A DNA stretch of 64,000 bases from Pseudovibrio zosterae (GTDB lineage: Bacteria; Pseudomonadota; Alphaproteobacteria; Rhizobiales; Stappiaceae), in NCBI RefSeq assembly GCF_033843645.1, contig NZ_JAWXVZ010000003.1, forward strand, positions 186,001 through 250,000, written 5' to 3'. This document shows, piece by piece, positions 17,427 to 26,142 of the stretch; positions within the stretch are counted from its first letter, which is position 1, and each line of letters begins with the position of its first letter. The position numbers were made by a program, and so were the translations under genes. The notes beneath the pieces are model-generated. The model was not told the DNA's origin. It did not search any database and saw nothing but the letters and a program-made list of their open reading frames with translations.

Positions 17427-19015
17427 GCATGAACACACAAGGACGCCCAACCGCACCGGGCAAAGCCGACGCGCCCGTGCACACCACGTTTACGGGCAAC
17501 AAGGCGCTGAACATGGAAGAGCCGCTGATCTTTGAGGTTGGCCGCTCCGACATTTGCGGCGTTGATCTGGATGAGCCGGAAGAGTTCACCCCGCGCCTTG
17601 GCAGCCATGCGCGCCAGAGCAGTCTGGACCTTCCAGCGTTGTCAGAGCCGGAAACCATGCGCCACTATGTGCGTATGTCCCGCAACAACTACGCAATCGA
17701 CAGCGGGCTATATCCGCTGGGCTCTTGCACAATGAAGCACAACCCGCGTCTCAACGAAAAGATGGCGCGTGTGCCGGGCTTTGCAGATGTGCATCCTCTC
17801 CAGCCGGTCTCCACTGTGCCGGGCGCGTTTGAGGTGATTGCCGAGCTTGCGGACTGGCTGATGAAGCTGACCGGCACTTCTGCTGTGGCCATGAGCCCGA
17901 AGGCCGGTGCCCATGGTGAGCAGTGCGGCATGATGGCCATCAAGAAGGCGATCATGGAAAAGGGCGAGGACCGCTCCATCGTGCTGGTGCCGGAAAGTGC
18001 CCATGGCACAAACCCGGCAACTGCCGCGCTTCTGGGCTTCAAGGTGGTGTCCATCCCGGCCCGCGACAACGGCACCGTAGACCCATCTGCTGTGATCGAA
18101 AAGATCAAGGAGAATGAGGGCAAGGTGGCGGCATTGATGCTGACCAACCCGAACACCTGCGGTCTGTTCGAGCCGGACATAATCGCAATCGCAGATGCCA
18201 TCCATGAGGCAGGTGCCTACTTCTACTGCGACGGCGCGAACTTTAACGCCATCGTCGGCAAGGCCAAGCCGGGTGATCTGGGCGTTGATGCCATGCACAT
18301 CAACCTGCACAAGACCTTCTCCACCCCCCATGGTGGAGGTGGCCCGGGTTCCGGTCCGGTGGTGCTCTCCGAGCGCCTGGCGCCGTATGCACCGCTGCCG
18401 TTCATCCGGCAGAAGGACGATGCACTGGAAGTGGTCGAGACAGAGACCCAGCTTGAGCCGGGGGAAGTGCCGTTCGGTCGCATGACCGCCTTCCATGGCC
18501 AGATGGGCATGTTCGTTCGGGCGCTCAGCTACATGCTCTCTCACGGCTCGGATGGCCTCAAGCAGGCTTCGGAAGATGCAGTGCTGAATGCCAACTACGT
18601 GCGAGTGGGCCTTCAGGACCTGATGACCCTGCCATATGGCGAGAACCCGTGTATGCACGAAGTGCTGTTCGACGATACCTTCTTGAAGGACACAGGCGTT
18701 ACCACGCTGGACTTCGCTAAGGCCATGATCGACGAGGGCTATCACCCGATGACCATGTACTTCCCGCTGGTTGTGCATGGGGCCATGCTCATCGAACCAA
18801 CCGAGTCCGAGAGCCTTGCCTCGCTGGACTTGTTCGTTGCTACACTGCGCGATCTGGTCATGAGCGCAAAGCGGGGCGAGACGCAGCGGTTCGAAGGTGC
18901 TCCATATCTGGCCCCGCGCCGCCGTCTGGATGAGACGCAGGCAGCGCGTAAGCCAATCTTGAGATGGACGCCGCCGACGCCCACTGACGTGGAGCCAAAG
19001 GCTGCTGCTGAATGA
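17423..19015 (+). CDS. gcvPB: Glycine dehydrogenase (decarboxylating) subunit 2
   Basis: The 530-residue PLP-binding half of the split P protein. The Schiff-base lysine is Lys297 in INLHKTFSTPHGGGGPG; SPKAGAHGEQCG, ESAHGTNPA and DGANFNAIVG are further cofactor-site blocks. The N-terminus carries about 25 residues of low-complexity extension before the conserved domain. Start ATG 17423 overlaps the stop of the preceding small gene; a second in-frame ATG lies 6 bp downstream. An intrinsic terminator follows the stop immediately, closing the operon. Confidence 0.96.
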   Translation: MSMNTQGRPTAPGKADAPVHTTFTGNKALNMEEPLIFEVGRSDICGVDLDEPEEFTPRLGSHARQSSLDLPALSEPETMRHYVRMSRNNYAIDSGLYPLGSCTMKHNPRLNEKMARVPGFADVHPLQPVSTVPGAFEVIAELADWLMKLTGTSAVAMSPKAGAHGEQCGMMAIKKAIMEKGEDRSIVLVPESAHGTNPATAALLGFKVVSIPARDNGTVDPSAVIEKIKENEGKVAALMLTNPNTCGLFEPDIIAIADAIHEAGAYFYCDGANFNAIVGKAKPGDLGVDAMHINLHKTFSTPHGGGGPGSGPVVLSERLAPYAPLPFIRQKDDALEVVETETQLEPGEVPFGRMTAFHGQMGMFVRALSYMLSHGSDGLKQASEDAVLNANYVRVGLQDLMTLPYGENPCMHEVLFDDTFLKDTGVTTLDFAKAMIDEGYHPMTMYFPLVVHGAMLIEPTESESLASLDLFVATLRDLVMSAKRGETQRFEGAPYLAPRRRLDETQAARKPILRWTPPTPTDVEPKAAAE

Positions 19016-19021
19016 CAACAG

Positions 19022-19053
19022 AACCCCGGAGCCTCCTCCGGGGTTTTCTTTTG
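19022..19053 (+). terminator. Intrinsic terminator of the gcv operon
   Basis: CCCCGGAG, loop CCTC, CTCCGGGG, then TTTTCTTTTG. It starts 8 bp after the gcvPB stop. It also shows that the long open frame beginning at 19012 is not the true start of the following gene. Confidence 0.93.
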
Positions 19054-19152
19054 TTTGATGGGCTTCTCGTCGCGCCCGAACCACCTGTTTTAAAGGATGT
19101 TCTTGCCCCTATCGCCCGAGTAACACTGACTGCGGGAACAGGGGGCGATGAC

Positions 19153-20337
19153 ATGCGGCGGGCACCATGGTGGCGGCGAAATATTCCAACTTCACGGCAA
19201 ATGAGGTTTGCCGTGCAATCCCAACTGGCCAGCAGATGGCCAAAGCTTGGCCGTGCCTTTAATTTCTTCCCCGCTGAAGCCTCGCGGCAGCTTCTTGAAA
19301 GCAAACTTTTGGAGCGCTTTGTGGAGCAGAGCACCTGTTCCATGCCCGCTGACCGTGTTGATTTTCTCCAAGCCCATGGTGCGCTGGAGCAGTCCCGCTA
19401 CCCGCTGCCCATCACCTTGAAGGGCAGAGCGGAGATCAGCTTCTATCGTTTGGGGCCGTGCTACGTGCTTGGGCACAGTGGCTCAACGGTCCTCATTGAG
19501 GTTGGTGCCCAGATCCAGAGCATCGCCCGGAACACAACCAAGTTTCAACGGCTGGTGACCCGAAAGGTTGAAGGGCTTGTGATCAACCGCCTCGGCATGC
19601 GACGGGGTCACAAGCACTACTACCACTTCATCATGGATGGCCTGTACCCGCTTCTGGTGGCGCTGGAGCGTCACGCCCATCGGTTCGATGCAATCACGGT
19701 TCTGGTGCGCCCTGAACTGGCATCCTATCAGTTGGCTGCCTATGCGCATCTCACCTCACTCTATCCGCAGCTTCGTCTTGAGGTGGTTGAGGAGCGTGAA
19801 CGCATCGTGTGCGACGAGCTGCTTCATATCGATGAAGCACAGAACTGCGAATACCGGGCCCCCTTCAGCGAACGCGCCATCGAAAAGCTGGCCGCCACCT
19901 TTCGAGCGGCCTATGGCATTGTAGCAAGTGGGAGGCCACATCGCCGGCTCTACCTGTCGCGCAAGGACGCTAAAATTCGTCATATCTTGAACGAGAACGA
20001 GCTGATCCTGAGGCTGACCATGCTCGGTTTTGAGGTGGTGTGCCCCGGAGAGATGGATCATGCAACGCAGGTGCGCACCTTCAGCGAGGCGGAGATGATT
20101 GTCAGCGCCCATGGGGCGGCCCTCTCCAATCTGGTGTTTACGCAGGCGGGCCGATGCCATGTGGTGGAACTGTTCTCCAGTGATTACATTCAGAGCGCCT
20201 ACATGTGGCTGGCCACGTTGAAAGGGCATCGCTACACACCTCTCGTTTGCGGAGAGGGGCAGTCTCATCAGCATTTCGAAGTGCCGCATCAGGTGCTTGA
20301 AGAACTCGACGCCGTGTTGGAAACAGAGTTAACCTAA
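19153..20337 (+). CDS. Glycosyltransferase family 61 protein
   Basis: A 394-residue GT61 (former DUF563) glycosyltransferase; relatives transfer xylose, GlcNAc and other sugars onto glycans in eukaryotes, while bacterial members sit in polysaccharide loci with mostly unknown products. Landmarks are HYYHFIMDGLYPLL, RRLYLSRKDAKIR and the strongly conserved VSAHGAALSNLVF near residue 330. The frame is open from 19012, but that stretch contains the gcv terminator; ATG 19153 (MRRAPWWRRN) behind AGGGGGCGATGAC is preferred. It overlaps the convergent fucosyltransferase gene by 4 bp. Confidence 0.88.
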   Translation: MRRAPWWRRNIPTSRQMRFAVQSQLASRWPKLGRAFNFFPAEASRQLLESKLLERFVEQSTCSMPADRVDFLQAHGALEQSRYPLPITLKGRAEISFYRLGPCYVLGHSGSTVLIEVGAQIQSIARNTTKFQRLVTRKVEGLVINRLGMRRGHKHYYHFIMDGLYPLLVALERHAHRFDAITVLVRPELASYQLAAYAHLTSLYPQLRLEVVEERERIVCDELLHIDEAQNCEYRAPFSERAIEKLAATFRAAYGIVASGRPHRRLYLSRKDAKIRHILNENELILRLTMLGFEVVCPGEMDHATQVRTFSEAEMIVSAHGAALSNLVFTQAGRCHVVELFSSDYIQSAYMWLATLKGHRYTPLVCGEGQSHQHFEVPHQVLEELDAVLETELT

Positions 20338-21257
20338 AGCAGAATCCAGCTTGGCAGCATCAGGTGGTCAGCCCCTTGATTGGCTGCCTTGAACCATTGC
20401 TTGGGCGCAATAACGCGCTTCTCCTTGGAGGGGTTCAGGAACGCGGCCCACCAGCTGAAAGAACTGTTTGCAATGATATGGTGCTGGCATCTGGACATCA
20501 GCATCAGGTCTTCATGGTCCTTGCCATCCGGTTGTGGCTCCAGAACGCGCAGATTGCCTGATGTCTTGAAGAAGTCCTTGGCCCAGCACGGATCATCGGT
20601 GAAGACGAAAAACTGCGCTCCGGGCATGTCCTGCTCCATGCGCTTCTTGGCTTCCAGATAGTAGTCCGGGCTGCAGAGGCCATAGCTGGCAAGATTCTGC
20701 GGCTTCAGATAGTCGCCGCGGCGGATGTGCAGGGAGACGCTCCGCGCCCGCTCAATGTGGCTGAGGGTCTTTTGACGAGAAAGTGCGAACGGACGCTTCA
20801 AGCTCAAATCCCGGCGCAGCGTATTTTGGATGCTCAAAGGGATCAGCGCCCGTTGGAAGTACCCATCGAGATAGGTATTGCGGGAAATCCGCGGCGCGTC
20901 GGGCGCATAGGCCCAATCCTTCTCATGGGCGCAGCGGCTCTTGTAGAACGGGTAAACCTTGCGCAGAAGCTGGGCGGTGCGGCCAAACTCCTTTGCGGGC
21001 CACAGCACACTGGCGCATTCCTCGTGCTGGGCCACATCCCCCGCCACGTTGAAGTGCTCCAATGCATAGCGCCGCTCCGGGTACAGGGAGTATTCCGTTA
21101 TATCAAACCGCAACTGGCTACCCGTTTCCAGTGCGGCCTTCCGACCAATGGCATATTGGAAGAACTGATTGCCGATGCCTCCGCGCAGTCGCACAATGAT
21201 ATAGGGCCCCGTCGCTTTTCCGGGTCTCTTCATTGTGTGATCTGCCAGTAATGACAT
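20334..21257 (-). CDS. Alpha-1,2-fucosyltransferase-like protein (GT11), copy 1
   Basis: A 307-residue GT11 enzyme expected to transfer L-fucose from GDP-fucose in alpha-1,2 linkage. All hallmark blocks are present: RGGIGNQFFQYAIGR at the N-terminus, the nucleotide-sugar motif SLHIRRGDYL, FVFTDDPCWAK and IIANSSFSWWAAFLNP. ATG 21257 follows AAAGGAGACGG at good spacing. It is convergent with the GT61 gene and lies 104 bp downstream of a second, clearly related gene. No GDP-fucose synthesis genes are in this window. Confidence 0.9.
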   Translation of the reverse strand: MSLLADHTMKRPGKATGPYIIVRLRGGIGNQFFQYAIGRKAALETGSQLRFDITEYSLYPERRYALEHFNVAGDVAQHEECASVLWPAKEFGRTAQLLRKVYPFYKSRCAHEKDWAYAPDAPRISRNTYLDGYFQRALIPLSIQNTLRRDLSLKRPFALSRQKTLSHIERARSVSLHIRRGDYLKPQNLASYGLCSPDYYLEAKKRMEQDMPGAQFFVFTDDPCWAKDFFKTSGNLRVLEPQPDGKDHEDLMLMSRCQHHIIANSSFSWWAAFLNPSKEKRVIAPKQWFKAANQGADHLMLPSWILL

Positions 21258-21361
21258 GGTCCGTCTCCTTTGTCAGATGGAAGGATAGGAGCTTTGCGAA
21301 AAAGCGTCCTCCGCCCGAAGCCACTAGTCAGAAATGGGAGGAGCCACTGGTGGGGGCTCGA

Positions 21362-22288
21362 TCAAAGCCGAAGCCATGTCGGCGGCAACAACCGGTCTTC
21401 ATCAATGGAGCCATCGCGAAACCATATCTTTGGCGCGATAACGACCTTGCGGGGAGACCGGTTCAGGTAGGCCCCCCACCAGCTGAAGGAGCTGTTCGCG
21501 ATCACGGCGTGATCGCAGGCTGCGATCAGCAGAATGTCTTCATGGTCCCGGTGGTCGCCAAGAGGTGCGACGATCTGGATGTACCTCTTGCCGCCCAAAT
21601 GCGCCCGTGCCCACTCAGGATCATCGCTGAAAAGGTAGAAGGTGTTCACACCGTAGGTGTTGCGTAACAAAGTGATGGCCTGCGTGTAATAGGAAAGATC
21701 GCAGGAGCCGAATGCCTCCTGGTGCGCAGGCTCCAGATAATCCCCCCTGCGGATATGCAGCGCGGCGCTAGGCCCAGAGCGAATCTGATGAAGGATATGA
21801 CGTCGCTGCGGTGCCATCTCGGTCTTCAAGATCAGGTCTTGTCGCAATGAGGCACCAAGAGCATCCGCAGCTTCAAAATTCTGGAAGAACCCGGAGAGGT
21901 GCAGCGGGCGCGTCATTGGCTGCGGTAACGCGAGAGAGGTGGGCAGTTCATCCTCTATAAACCGCTGCGCATACCCGGCCAGAAACTCACGGCACAGCCG
22001 ATGTTTTTGCCCGCGCGGCTTGCTCGCTGGCCAGAAACAGCGCCTCAGGTCCTGCTGACTGGCCAGCCGCGCTTGGGTTTTAAAGTGCAGCAGGGTGTTG
22101 GGAATGGTGCCAACATCCTTGGCATCCTGATAAACCAACAGTTCTGCATCTATCTGCTGAGAAAGGTATTTCCCGGCTGCATATTGAAACAATTGGTTCC
22201 CGGTCTTGCCCTTCAATTGCAACAGCACTTGGCGGCCGTTGCGGATGGTGCCTTCACGCTGGGTACTCTTCAACACCTCAAGCTGCAT
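21362..22288 (-). CDS. Alpha-1,2-fucosyltransferase-like protein (GT11), copy 2
   Basis: A 308-residue paralogue of the downstream GT11 gene, with LKGKTGNQLFQYAAGKYL, ALHIRRGDYLEP, YLFSDDPEWAR and VIANSSFSWWGAYLN. The two proteins align over their length but differ widely outside these motifs, so the duplication is old or the genes were acquired separately. ATG 22286-22288 (MQLEVLKS) is preferred over an in-frame codon 60 bp upstream because GGAGGAGC lies just before it. The acceptor glycan is unknown. Confidence 0.9.
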   Translation of the reverse strand: MQLEVLKSTQREGTIRNGRQVLLQLKGKTGNQLFQYAAGKYLSQQIDAELLVYQDAKDVGTIPNTLLHFKTQARLASQQDLRRCFWPASKPRGQKHRLCREFLAGYAQRFIEDELPTSLALPQPMTRPLHLSGFFQNFEAADALGASLRQDLILKTEMAPQRRHILHQIRSGPSAALHIRRGDYLEPAHQEAFGSCDLSYYTQAITLLRNTYGVNTFYLFSDDPEWARAHLGGKRYIQIVAPLGDHRDHEDILLIAACDHAVIANSSFSWWGAYLNRSPRKVVIAPKIWFRDGSIDEDRLLPPTWLRL

Positions 22289-22483
22289 TGCTGCTCCTCC
22301 CACTTCCCTTCTGGAGATTACGGAGCTGGTTCGGGGGCGTCGTCCCAAACAAATGAGGGGGCATTGTCATCGCCGGGGACAAGCTGCGTAACGTGTTGAA
22401 ACAGAATTTCATTTGCGGGGCAGGGTGTGTCTGCGTAGGGTGCCGCACGGGAGCCAAGGACTAACTGAAGGAACGTAAAGATC

Positions 22484-23152
22484 ATGGTTGATTTGATCAT
22501 TTGGGACTGCGATGGCTGCCTGATTGATAGTGAGCATCTGTCCGCTGAGGCAGAGGCCGAGTGCCTGCGGGAAGTCGGACTGAAAATTGATGCGCAGGGC
22601 GTCATCGATCGCTTTACGGGCATGACAGGCCGTGACTTGTTCGTGGCACTGGAAGCTGAGCTGGGACGTGATGTGTCGGGGCACCCGGCCTTCGATCGCC
22701 TTTATGAGCGGGTCTTTGAGATTTTTGAACGAGAGCTTCAGGCTGTTGCCGGTGTTCATGAAGCACTGGCGGAACTGGACCACATGCCGATGGCGATTGC
22801 TTCTGGGGCGTCTCACCGCCACCTGAAATTCGGCCTTTCTCACACGGGTCTTTATGACCGGTTTGAAGGCAAGATCGTGTCTGCGCAGGACGTGGCGCGG
22901 GGCAAACCGGCTCCGGACGTTTTCTTGCGTGCAGCCGAGCTGATGAAGACCGAGCCGAACCGCTGTCTGGTCATTGAAGACAGCCCGCGCGGCATGCAGG
23001 GCGCCCATGCAGCAGGCATGCACTGCTTTGGGTTTACAGGCGCGACACACGGCGGAGAGCGCCTTCACAAACAGCTTGCGGACCAGAATCCGGTGCTGAT
23101 CTTCGATCATATGCACCAGTTGCCGGGCCTTTTTGCTGAGTTCAAACAGTAG
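22484..23152 (+). CDS. HAD-superfamily hydrolase (subfamily IA)
   Basis: A 222-residue HAD phosphatase of the phosphoglycolate phosphatase/beta-phosphoglucomutase type. Motif I is IIWDCDGCLIDSE with Asp8 nucleophile and Asp10; motif II is AIASGASHR; the motif III lysine is in ARGKPAPDVFLRA; motif IV is VIEDSPRGMQGA. The alpha-helical C1 cap lies between residues 17 and 85. Substrate is not predictable; sugar phosphates are usual. Divergent from the second GT11 gene across 195 bp. Confidence 0.93.
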   Translation: MVDLIIWDCDGCLIDSEHLSAEAEAECLREVGLKIDAQGVIDRFTGMTGRDLFVALEAELGRDVSGHPAFDRLYERVFEIFERELQAVAGVHEALAELDHMPMAIASGASHRHLKFGLSHTGLYDRFEGKIVSAQDVARGKPAPDVFLRAAELMKTEPNRCLVIEDSPRGMQGAHAAGMHCFGFTGATHGGERLHKQLADQNPVLIFDHMHQLPGLFAEFKQ

Positions 23153-23172
23153 GTTATACTTTTTGCAATAGA

Positions 23173-23207
23173 ACCTGAGAGAAAGTCTCTTGACTTTCTC
23201 TGCAGGT
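23173..23207 (+). other. Long stem-loop after the HAD gene
   Basis: AGAGAAAGTC, loop TCTT, GACTTTCTCT: a perfect 10-bp stem (23178-23187 with 23192-23201), extended by ACCTG/CAGGT across one bulged base. It lacks a T-run, so it may protect the 3' end of the HAD mRNA or belong to a small RNA. Confidence 0.6.
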
Positions 23208-23331
23208 CCTCGCTATCAAATTGGTATGACCCAGATGCAGTTCATGATCACCTCTGTTTATTACTACGCAAGCCACATACCTGCGGCTTGTGTTCGATCG
23301 TGCTCATGACAAAAAGCATCAACTGAACAAC

Positions 23332-23362
23332 CAAGCCGCCGCCAGGCGGCTTGTTCATTTTT
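23332..23362 (+). terminator. Intrinsic terminator upstream of tyrS
   Basis: CAAGCCGCC, loop GCCA, GGCGGCTTG, then TTCATTTTT. It lies 32 bp before the tyrS start, 180 bp after the HAD gene. It could end HAD transcription, or act as an attenuator in the tyrS leader if tyrS is transcribed from upstream. Confidence 0.8.
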
Positions 23363-23393
23363 GGGCCCCTGCGTGGCAACAGGAGACCTGAAA

Positions 23394-24668
23394 ATGACCA
23401 TTCACACCACCATCGACAACAGCCGGAACTTTCGTCCCAAATCGGAGGCCCTCCAGCTTCTGATCGAGCGCGGCTTTCTGCACCAATGCACAGATCTGGA
23501 AGCGCTGGATGCGCGCCTCATGGAAGGTCCCATCACCGCGTACGCTGGTTTTGACGCCACCGCAGACAGCCTGCATGTGGGGCATTTGCTGCCGCTCATG
23601 GCCATGCGCTGGCTTCAGAAACTGGATCACAAGCCCATTCTTCTGGTTGGCGGTGGCACCACGCGCATTGGCGACCCAAGCTTTCGCAGTGAAAGTCGTC
23701 CCATGCTGGATGACGCCCAGATTGAGCATAACCTCAACGGTATCCGCGCCACAGTAGAGCGTCTGTTTGACCTGTCAGAGGGCGAAGGCCGTATGGCAAA
23801 CAATGCCGACTGGTTGGACGAGTTCCGTTTTTTGGAGTTCCTGCGCGAGTTCGGCACCCACTTCACCGTCAACCGCATGATGACCTTCGACAGCGTGCGG
23901 TCCAGGCTGGAAGCACAGCAGCCCCTGTCGGTTCTGGAGTTCTGTTACATGATGCTTCAGGCAGTGGATTTTGTGGAGCTGAACAAGCGGTTCGACTGTG
24001 TTTTACAAATTGGTGGGTCTGATCAATGGGGCAACATCGTCAACGGCGTTGACCTGGGACGGCGCGCAGGAAAGCAACTTTTCGGTTTTACCCTCCCGCT
24101 TCTCACCACCGCCTCTGGATCCAAGATGGGCAAAACCGCCGACGGTGCCGTCTGGCTTAGCCCCGAGCGGTTATCCAGCTTCGGCTTCTGGCAATTCTGG
24201 CGCAATACGGCAGATGGGGACGTGGTCCGCTTCCTCAAGCTGTTCACCGATCTGCCCTTGGCAGAAATCGGCCGCCTCTCCAAGCTGGAAGGGCAGGAGC
24301 TGAACGAGGCCAAGAAGATACTGGCAACACAAGTCACCAGCATTGTTCACGGGCCGGAGGCCGCACGCGCTGCAATGGAGCAGGGTGAGGCCCTGTTCTC
24401 TGGCAATGATGAGGGTACAGAACCAACGCATGAACTGCCGCTTGCGCTGCTCAGCACCCGCATTGGCCTGCTGGAGCTGATCGTGAAAATTGGCTTTGCT
24501 GGCTCCAACAGCGAGGCCCGCCGTCTTGTTCAAGGCAGCAGCGTCAAACTCAACGGTACGCTCATTCTGGATGAAAAGCGGCAGATCTCAGAGGGCGATA
24601 TTCGGACTGGCGATCGCATTTCCCTTTCGGTAGGCCGCAAACGCAAGGCGTTGGTTCAGTTCAAGTAA
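23394..24668 (+). CDS. tyrS: Tyrosyl-tRNA synthetase
   Basis: A 424-residue class I synthetase charging tRNA-Tyr. The HIGH equivalent is HVGH (DSLHVGHLLPL), the KMSKS equivalent is SKMGKT (about residues 240-245), and tyrosine-binding residues appear in FDATADSLH and YMMLQAVDF. An S4-like RNA-binding domain occupies the last 65 residues. ATG 23394 follows AGGAG at 23381; the frame is open further 5', but MTIHTTIDNSRNFRPKSEA fits the enzyme. Confidence 0.97.
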   Translation: MTIHTTIDNSRNFRPKSEALQLLIERGFLHQCTDLEALDARLMEGPITAYAGFDATADSLHVGHLLPLMAMRWLQKLDHKPILLVGGGTTRIGDPSFRSESRPMLDDAQIEHNLNGIRATVERLFDLSEGEGRMANNADWLDEFRFLEFLREFGTHFTVNRMMTFDSVRSRLEAQQPLSVLEFCYMMLQAVDFVELNKRFDCVLQIGGSDQWGNIVNGVDLGRRAGKQLFGFTLPLLTTASGSKMGKTADGAVWLSPERLSSFGFWQFWRNTADGDVVRFLKLFTDLPLAEIGRLSKLEGQELNEAKKILATQVTSIVHGPEAARAAMEQGEALFSGNDEGTEPTHELPLALLSTRIGLLELIVKIGFAGSNSEARRLVQGSSVKLNGTLILDEKRQISEGDIRTGDRISLSVGRKRKALVQFK

Positions 24669-24671
24669 CGT

Positions 24672-24700
24672 CAAAAGGGCGCCAGCTGGGCGCCCTTTTG
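24672..24700. terminator. Bidirectional intrinsic terminator after tyrS
   Basis: CAAAAGGGCGCC, loop AGCTG, GGCGCCCTTTTG: a 12-bp perfect stem with T-runs on both strands. It sits between tyrS and the convergent unknown gene. Confidence 0.92.
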
Positions 24701-24707
24701 TCCTTCC

Positions 24708-25391
24708 TCACACAAAGCTGCTGATGAACTGGATCATGGCCGCGCGCTGCGCATTGGCGTCACCTTCAAACCAGTCCAGCGGCATGTATTGGGCGTCGGT
24801 CACCAAGGTCACTTGAGGCGCTATTGCAGGCTGTACGGTGAACAGCGGGCTTTGAGCGTTCACACCAAGGTTCATGAGGTGGGCAAACAAACCCGGATAG
24901 GTGTTGTTGTAATAGGCAATCAACTCCTGTGCGCGGATCACCGCATGGCCCCAGTGCGAGCGTTCCGGGTGGCCCGGCGAGTAGTCGCGAATGTGTAGGG
25001 CATTGCCATCCGCTGGCAGGTTCGGACCCTGAACGTTTTGGTAGTGCAGGTAAATGCCCGAAGGCATGCGTTCCACTATGCCGCCAAACACGGTGACGTG
25101 GTTCAAAAGGTCCATCCACTCCAACACTTCATCACGGGTGTTGCCCGGCGAAAAGGAGAAGCTTGGGTTCGCCTGTCCGGGAGGGCGGGCATAGAGGGAA
25201 ATGTGCCGGGCGGGTTTTGGAAACATGCCAAAGCCGGCTACGTGCAAGGGGCGCAAGCGCAAAAAAGCCCCGCCATTATCCATGAAGTAAATGCTCGGCA
25301 GCTGGTTTGGGGCAATGTCATTGGTCGGCGTCAGCCTTACGGTGCCAAACACAATGTTGTTTTGATTGATCAAGGGAACTGGTGTCTGCAT
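24708..25391 (-). CDS. Protein of unknown family, paralogue B
   Basis: A 227-residue soluble protein with no signal peptide or membrane helix, rich in aromatic residues and proline. I recognise no family. It shares with the upstream gene the blocks FGT(V/I)RLT, PS(I/L)YFM, F(L/V)RLRP(L/F)H..GF, PSG(I/L).L.Y, RD(Y/F), H.GH..I....LI..YN..YPG, LG..AQS and QFIS.F, so the two are ancient duplicates. ATG 25391 is preferred; GTG 25403 is possible. It lies 43 bp after its paralogue, so they are co-transcribed, ending at the terminator at 24672-24700. Confidence 0.75.
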   Translation of the reverse strand: MQTPVPLINQNNIVFGTVRLTPTNDIAPNQLPSIYFMDNGGAFLRLRPLHVAGFGMFPKPARHISLYARPPGQANPSFSFSPGNTRDEVLEWMDLLNHVTVFGGIVERMPSGIYLHYQNVQGPNLPADGNALHIRDYSPGHPERSHWGHAVIRAQELIAYYNNTYPGLFAHLMNLGVNAQSPLFTVQPAIAPQVTLVTDAQYMPLDWFEGDANAQRAAMIQFISSFV

Positions 25392-25434
25392 GGCTCTGTA
25401 CACTCCGCAATCTTGAAGGAGAAGAAGGCGTGCC

Positions 25435-26142
25435 TCACGTGGACAGGCCGTTTATGAACGCACTGATGAATTGGAATTGGGCGTTGGCATCAACAAAACT
25501 GTCTTCAGGAAAGTAACTGAGGTTGGAGCTGATGTTGAACGTCTGCTGCGTTTGGTCTGCCATTTGAACTGTCACGCTTTGGGCCTTGGTGCCAAGGGCA
25601 AGCAACTTGTTCAGGTAGCCGGGGTAATTGTCATTGTAGAAATTAATCAGAGCATTCTTGGAGATCAGCGAATGACCCAGATGGGGGGCGCGGGTCCGAT
25701 CGGTAAAGTCGCGCACCACCACCGGGCAGAGCGTGTTTTGCGTTGTGGGGGAGGTGAACCACATGGTGCCGTTGAACGCGCCGTCGGTCACATAATAAAG
25801 GTTCAGGCCACTGGGGTTCTGCGGTTTTGCTTGCACCTGAGTAACAGGCAAGGCCTCCAAAGTGGCCTGAATGCCCGCTTTGGTGTCACCAAGTTCACAC
25901 TGGTAGACTGCCGTCTTTGGATTGCCATAGGACGCTTCGATGAAAATGAAACGGCTTGGCCGATCCACAATGCAAAACCCTGAACGGTGAAACGGGCGCA
26001 GCCGAACAAAGCGGTTGTTGTCCGCCATGAAGTAAAGGCTGGGAAATTGCTGGGCTTCATAGCCCGTCCCTGTCAGGCGGATCGTGCCAAACAGCAGGTT
26101 GTCCATGGAGATGACGGAAATGGGTGTCGGATTGACAGACAT
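25435..26142 (-). CDS. Protein of unknown family, paralogue A
   Basis: A 235-residue soluble protein, the first gene of the two-gene unit with paralogue B. The conserved N-terminal half (FGTIRLT, PSLYFM, RFVRLRPFHRSGF, RPSRFIFIEA) looks beta-rich; the C-terminal block HLGHSLISKNALINFYND, then YPGYLNKLLALGTKAQS, looks helical. No catalytic motif I know is evident. ATG 26142 has GAGGAAG upstream. Both copies keep an invariant HxGH, an NxxYPG block and an RLRPxH motif, which would be the residues to test if it is an enzyme. Confidence 0.75.
   Translation of the reverse strand: MSVNPTPISVISMDNLLFGTIRLTGTGYEAQQFPSLYFMADNNRFVRLRPFHRSGFCIVDRPSRFIFIEASYGNPKTAVYQCELGDTKAGIQATLEALPVTQVQAKPQNPSGLNLYYVTDGAFNGTMWFTSPTTQNTLCPVVVRDFTDRTRAPHLGHSLISKNALINFYNDNYPGYLNKLLALGTKAQSVTVQMADQTQQTFNISSNLSYFPEDSFVDANAQFQFISAFINGLST

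Noticed and set aside
17708..19084. 458-codon open frame on the minus strand
   Set aside because: Antisense to gcvPB; the translation is Gln/His/Arg-rich noise and crosses the gcv terminator.
19012..19152. N-terminal extension of the GT61 gene
   Set aside because: The stretch overlaps the gcvPB stop and contains the intrinsic terminator; ATG 19153 has its own purine-rich site.
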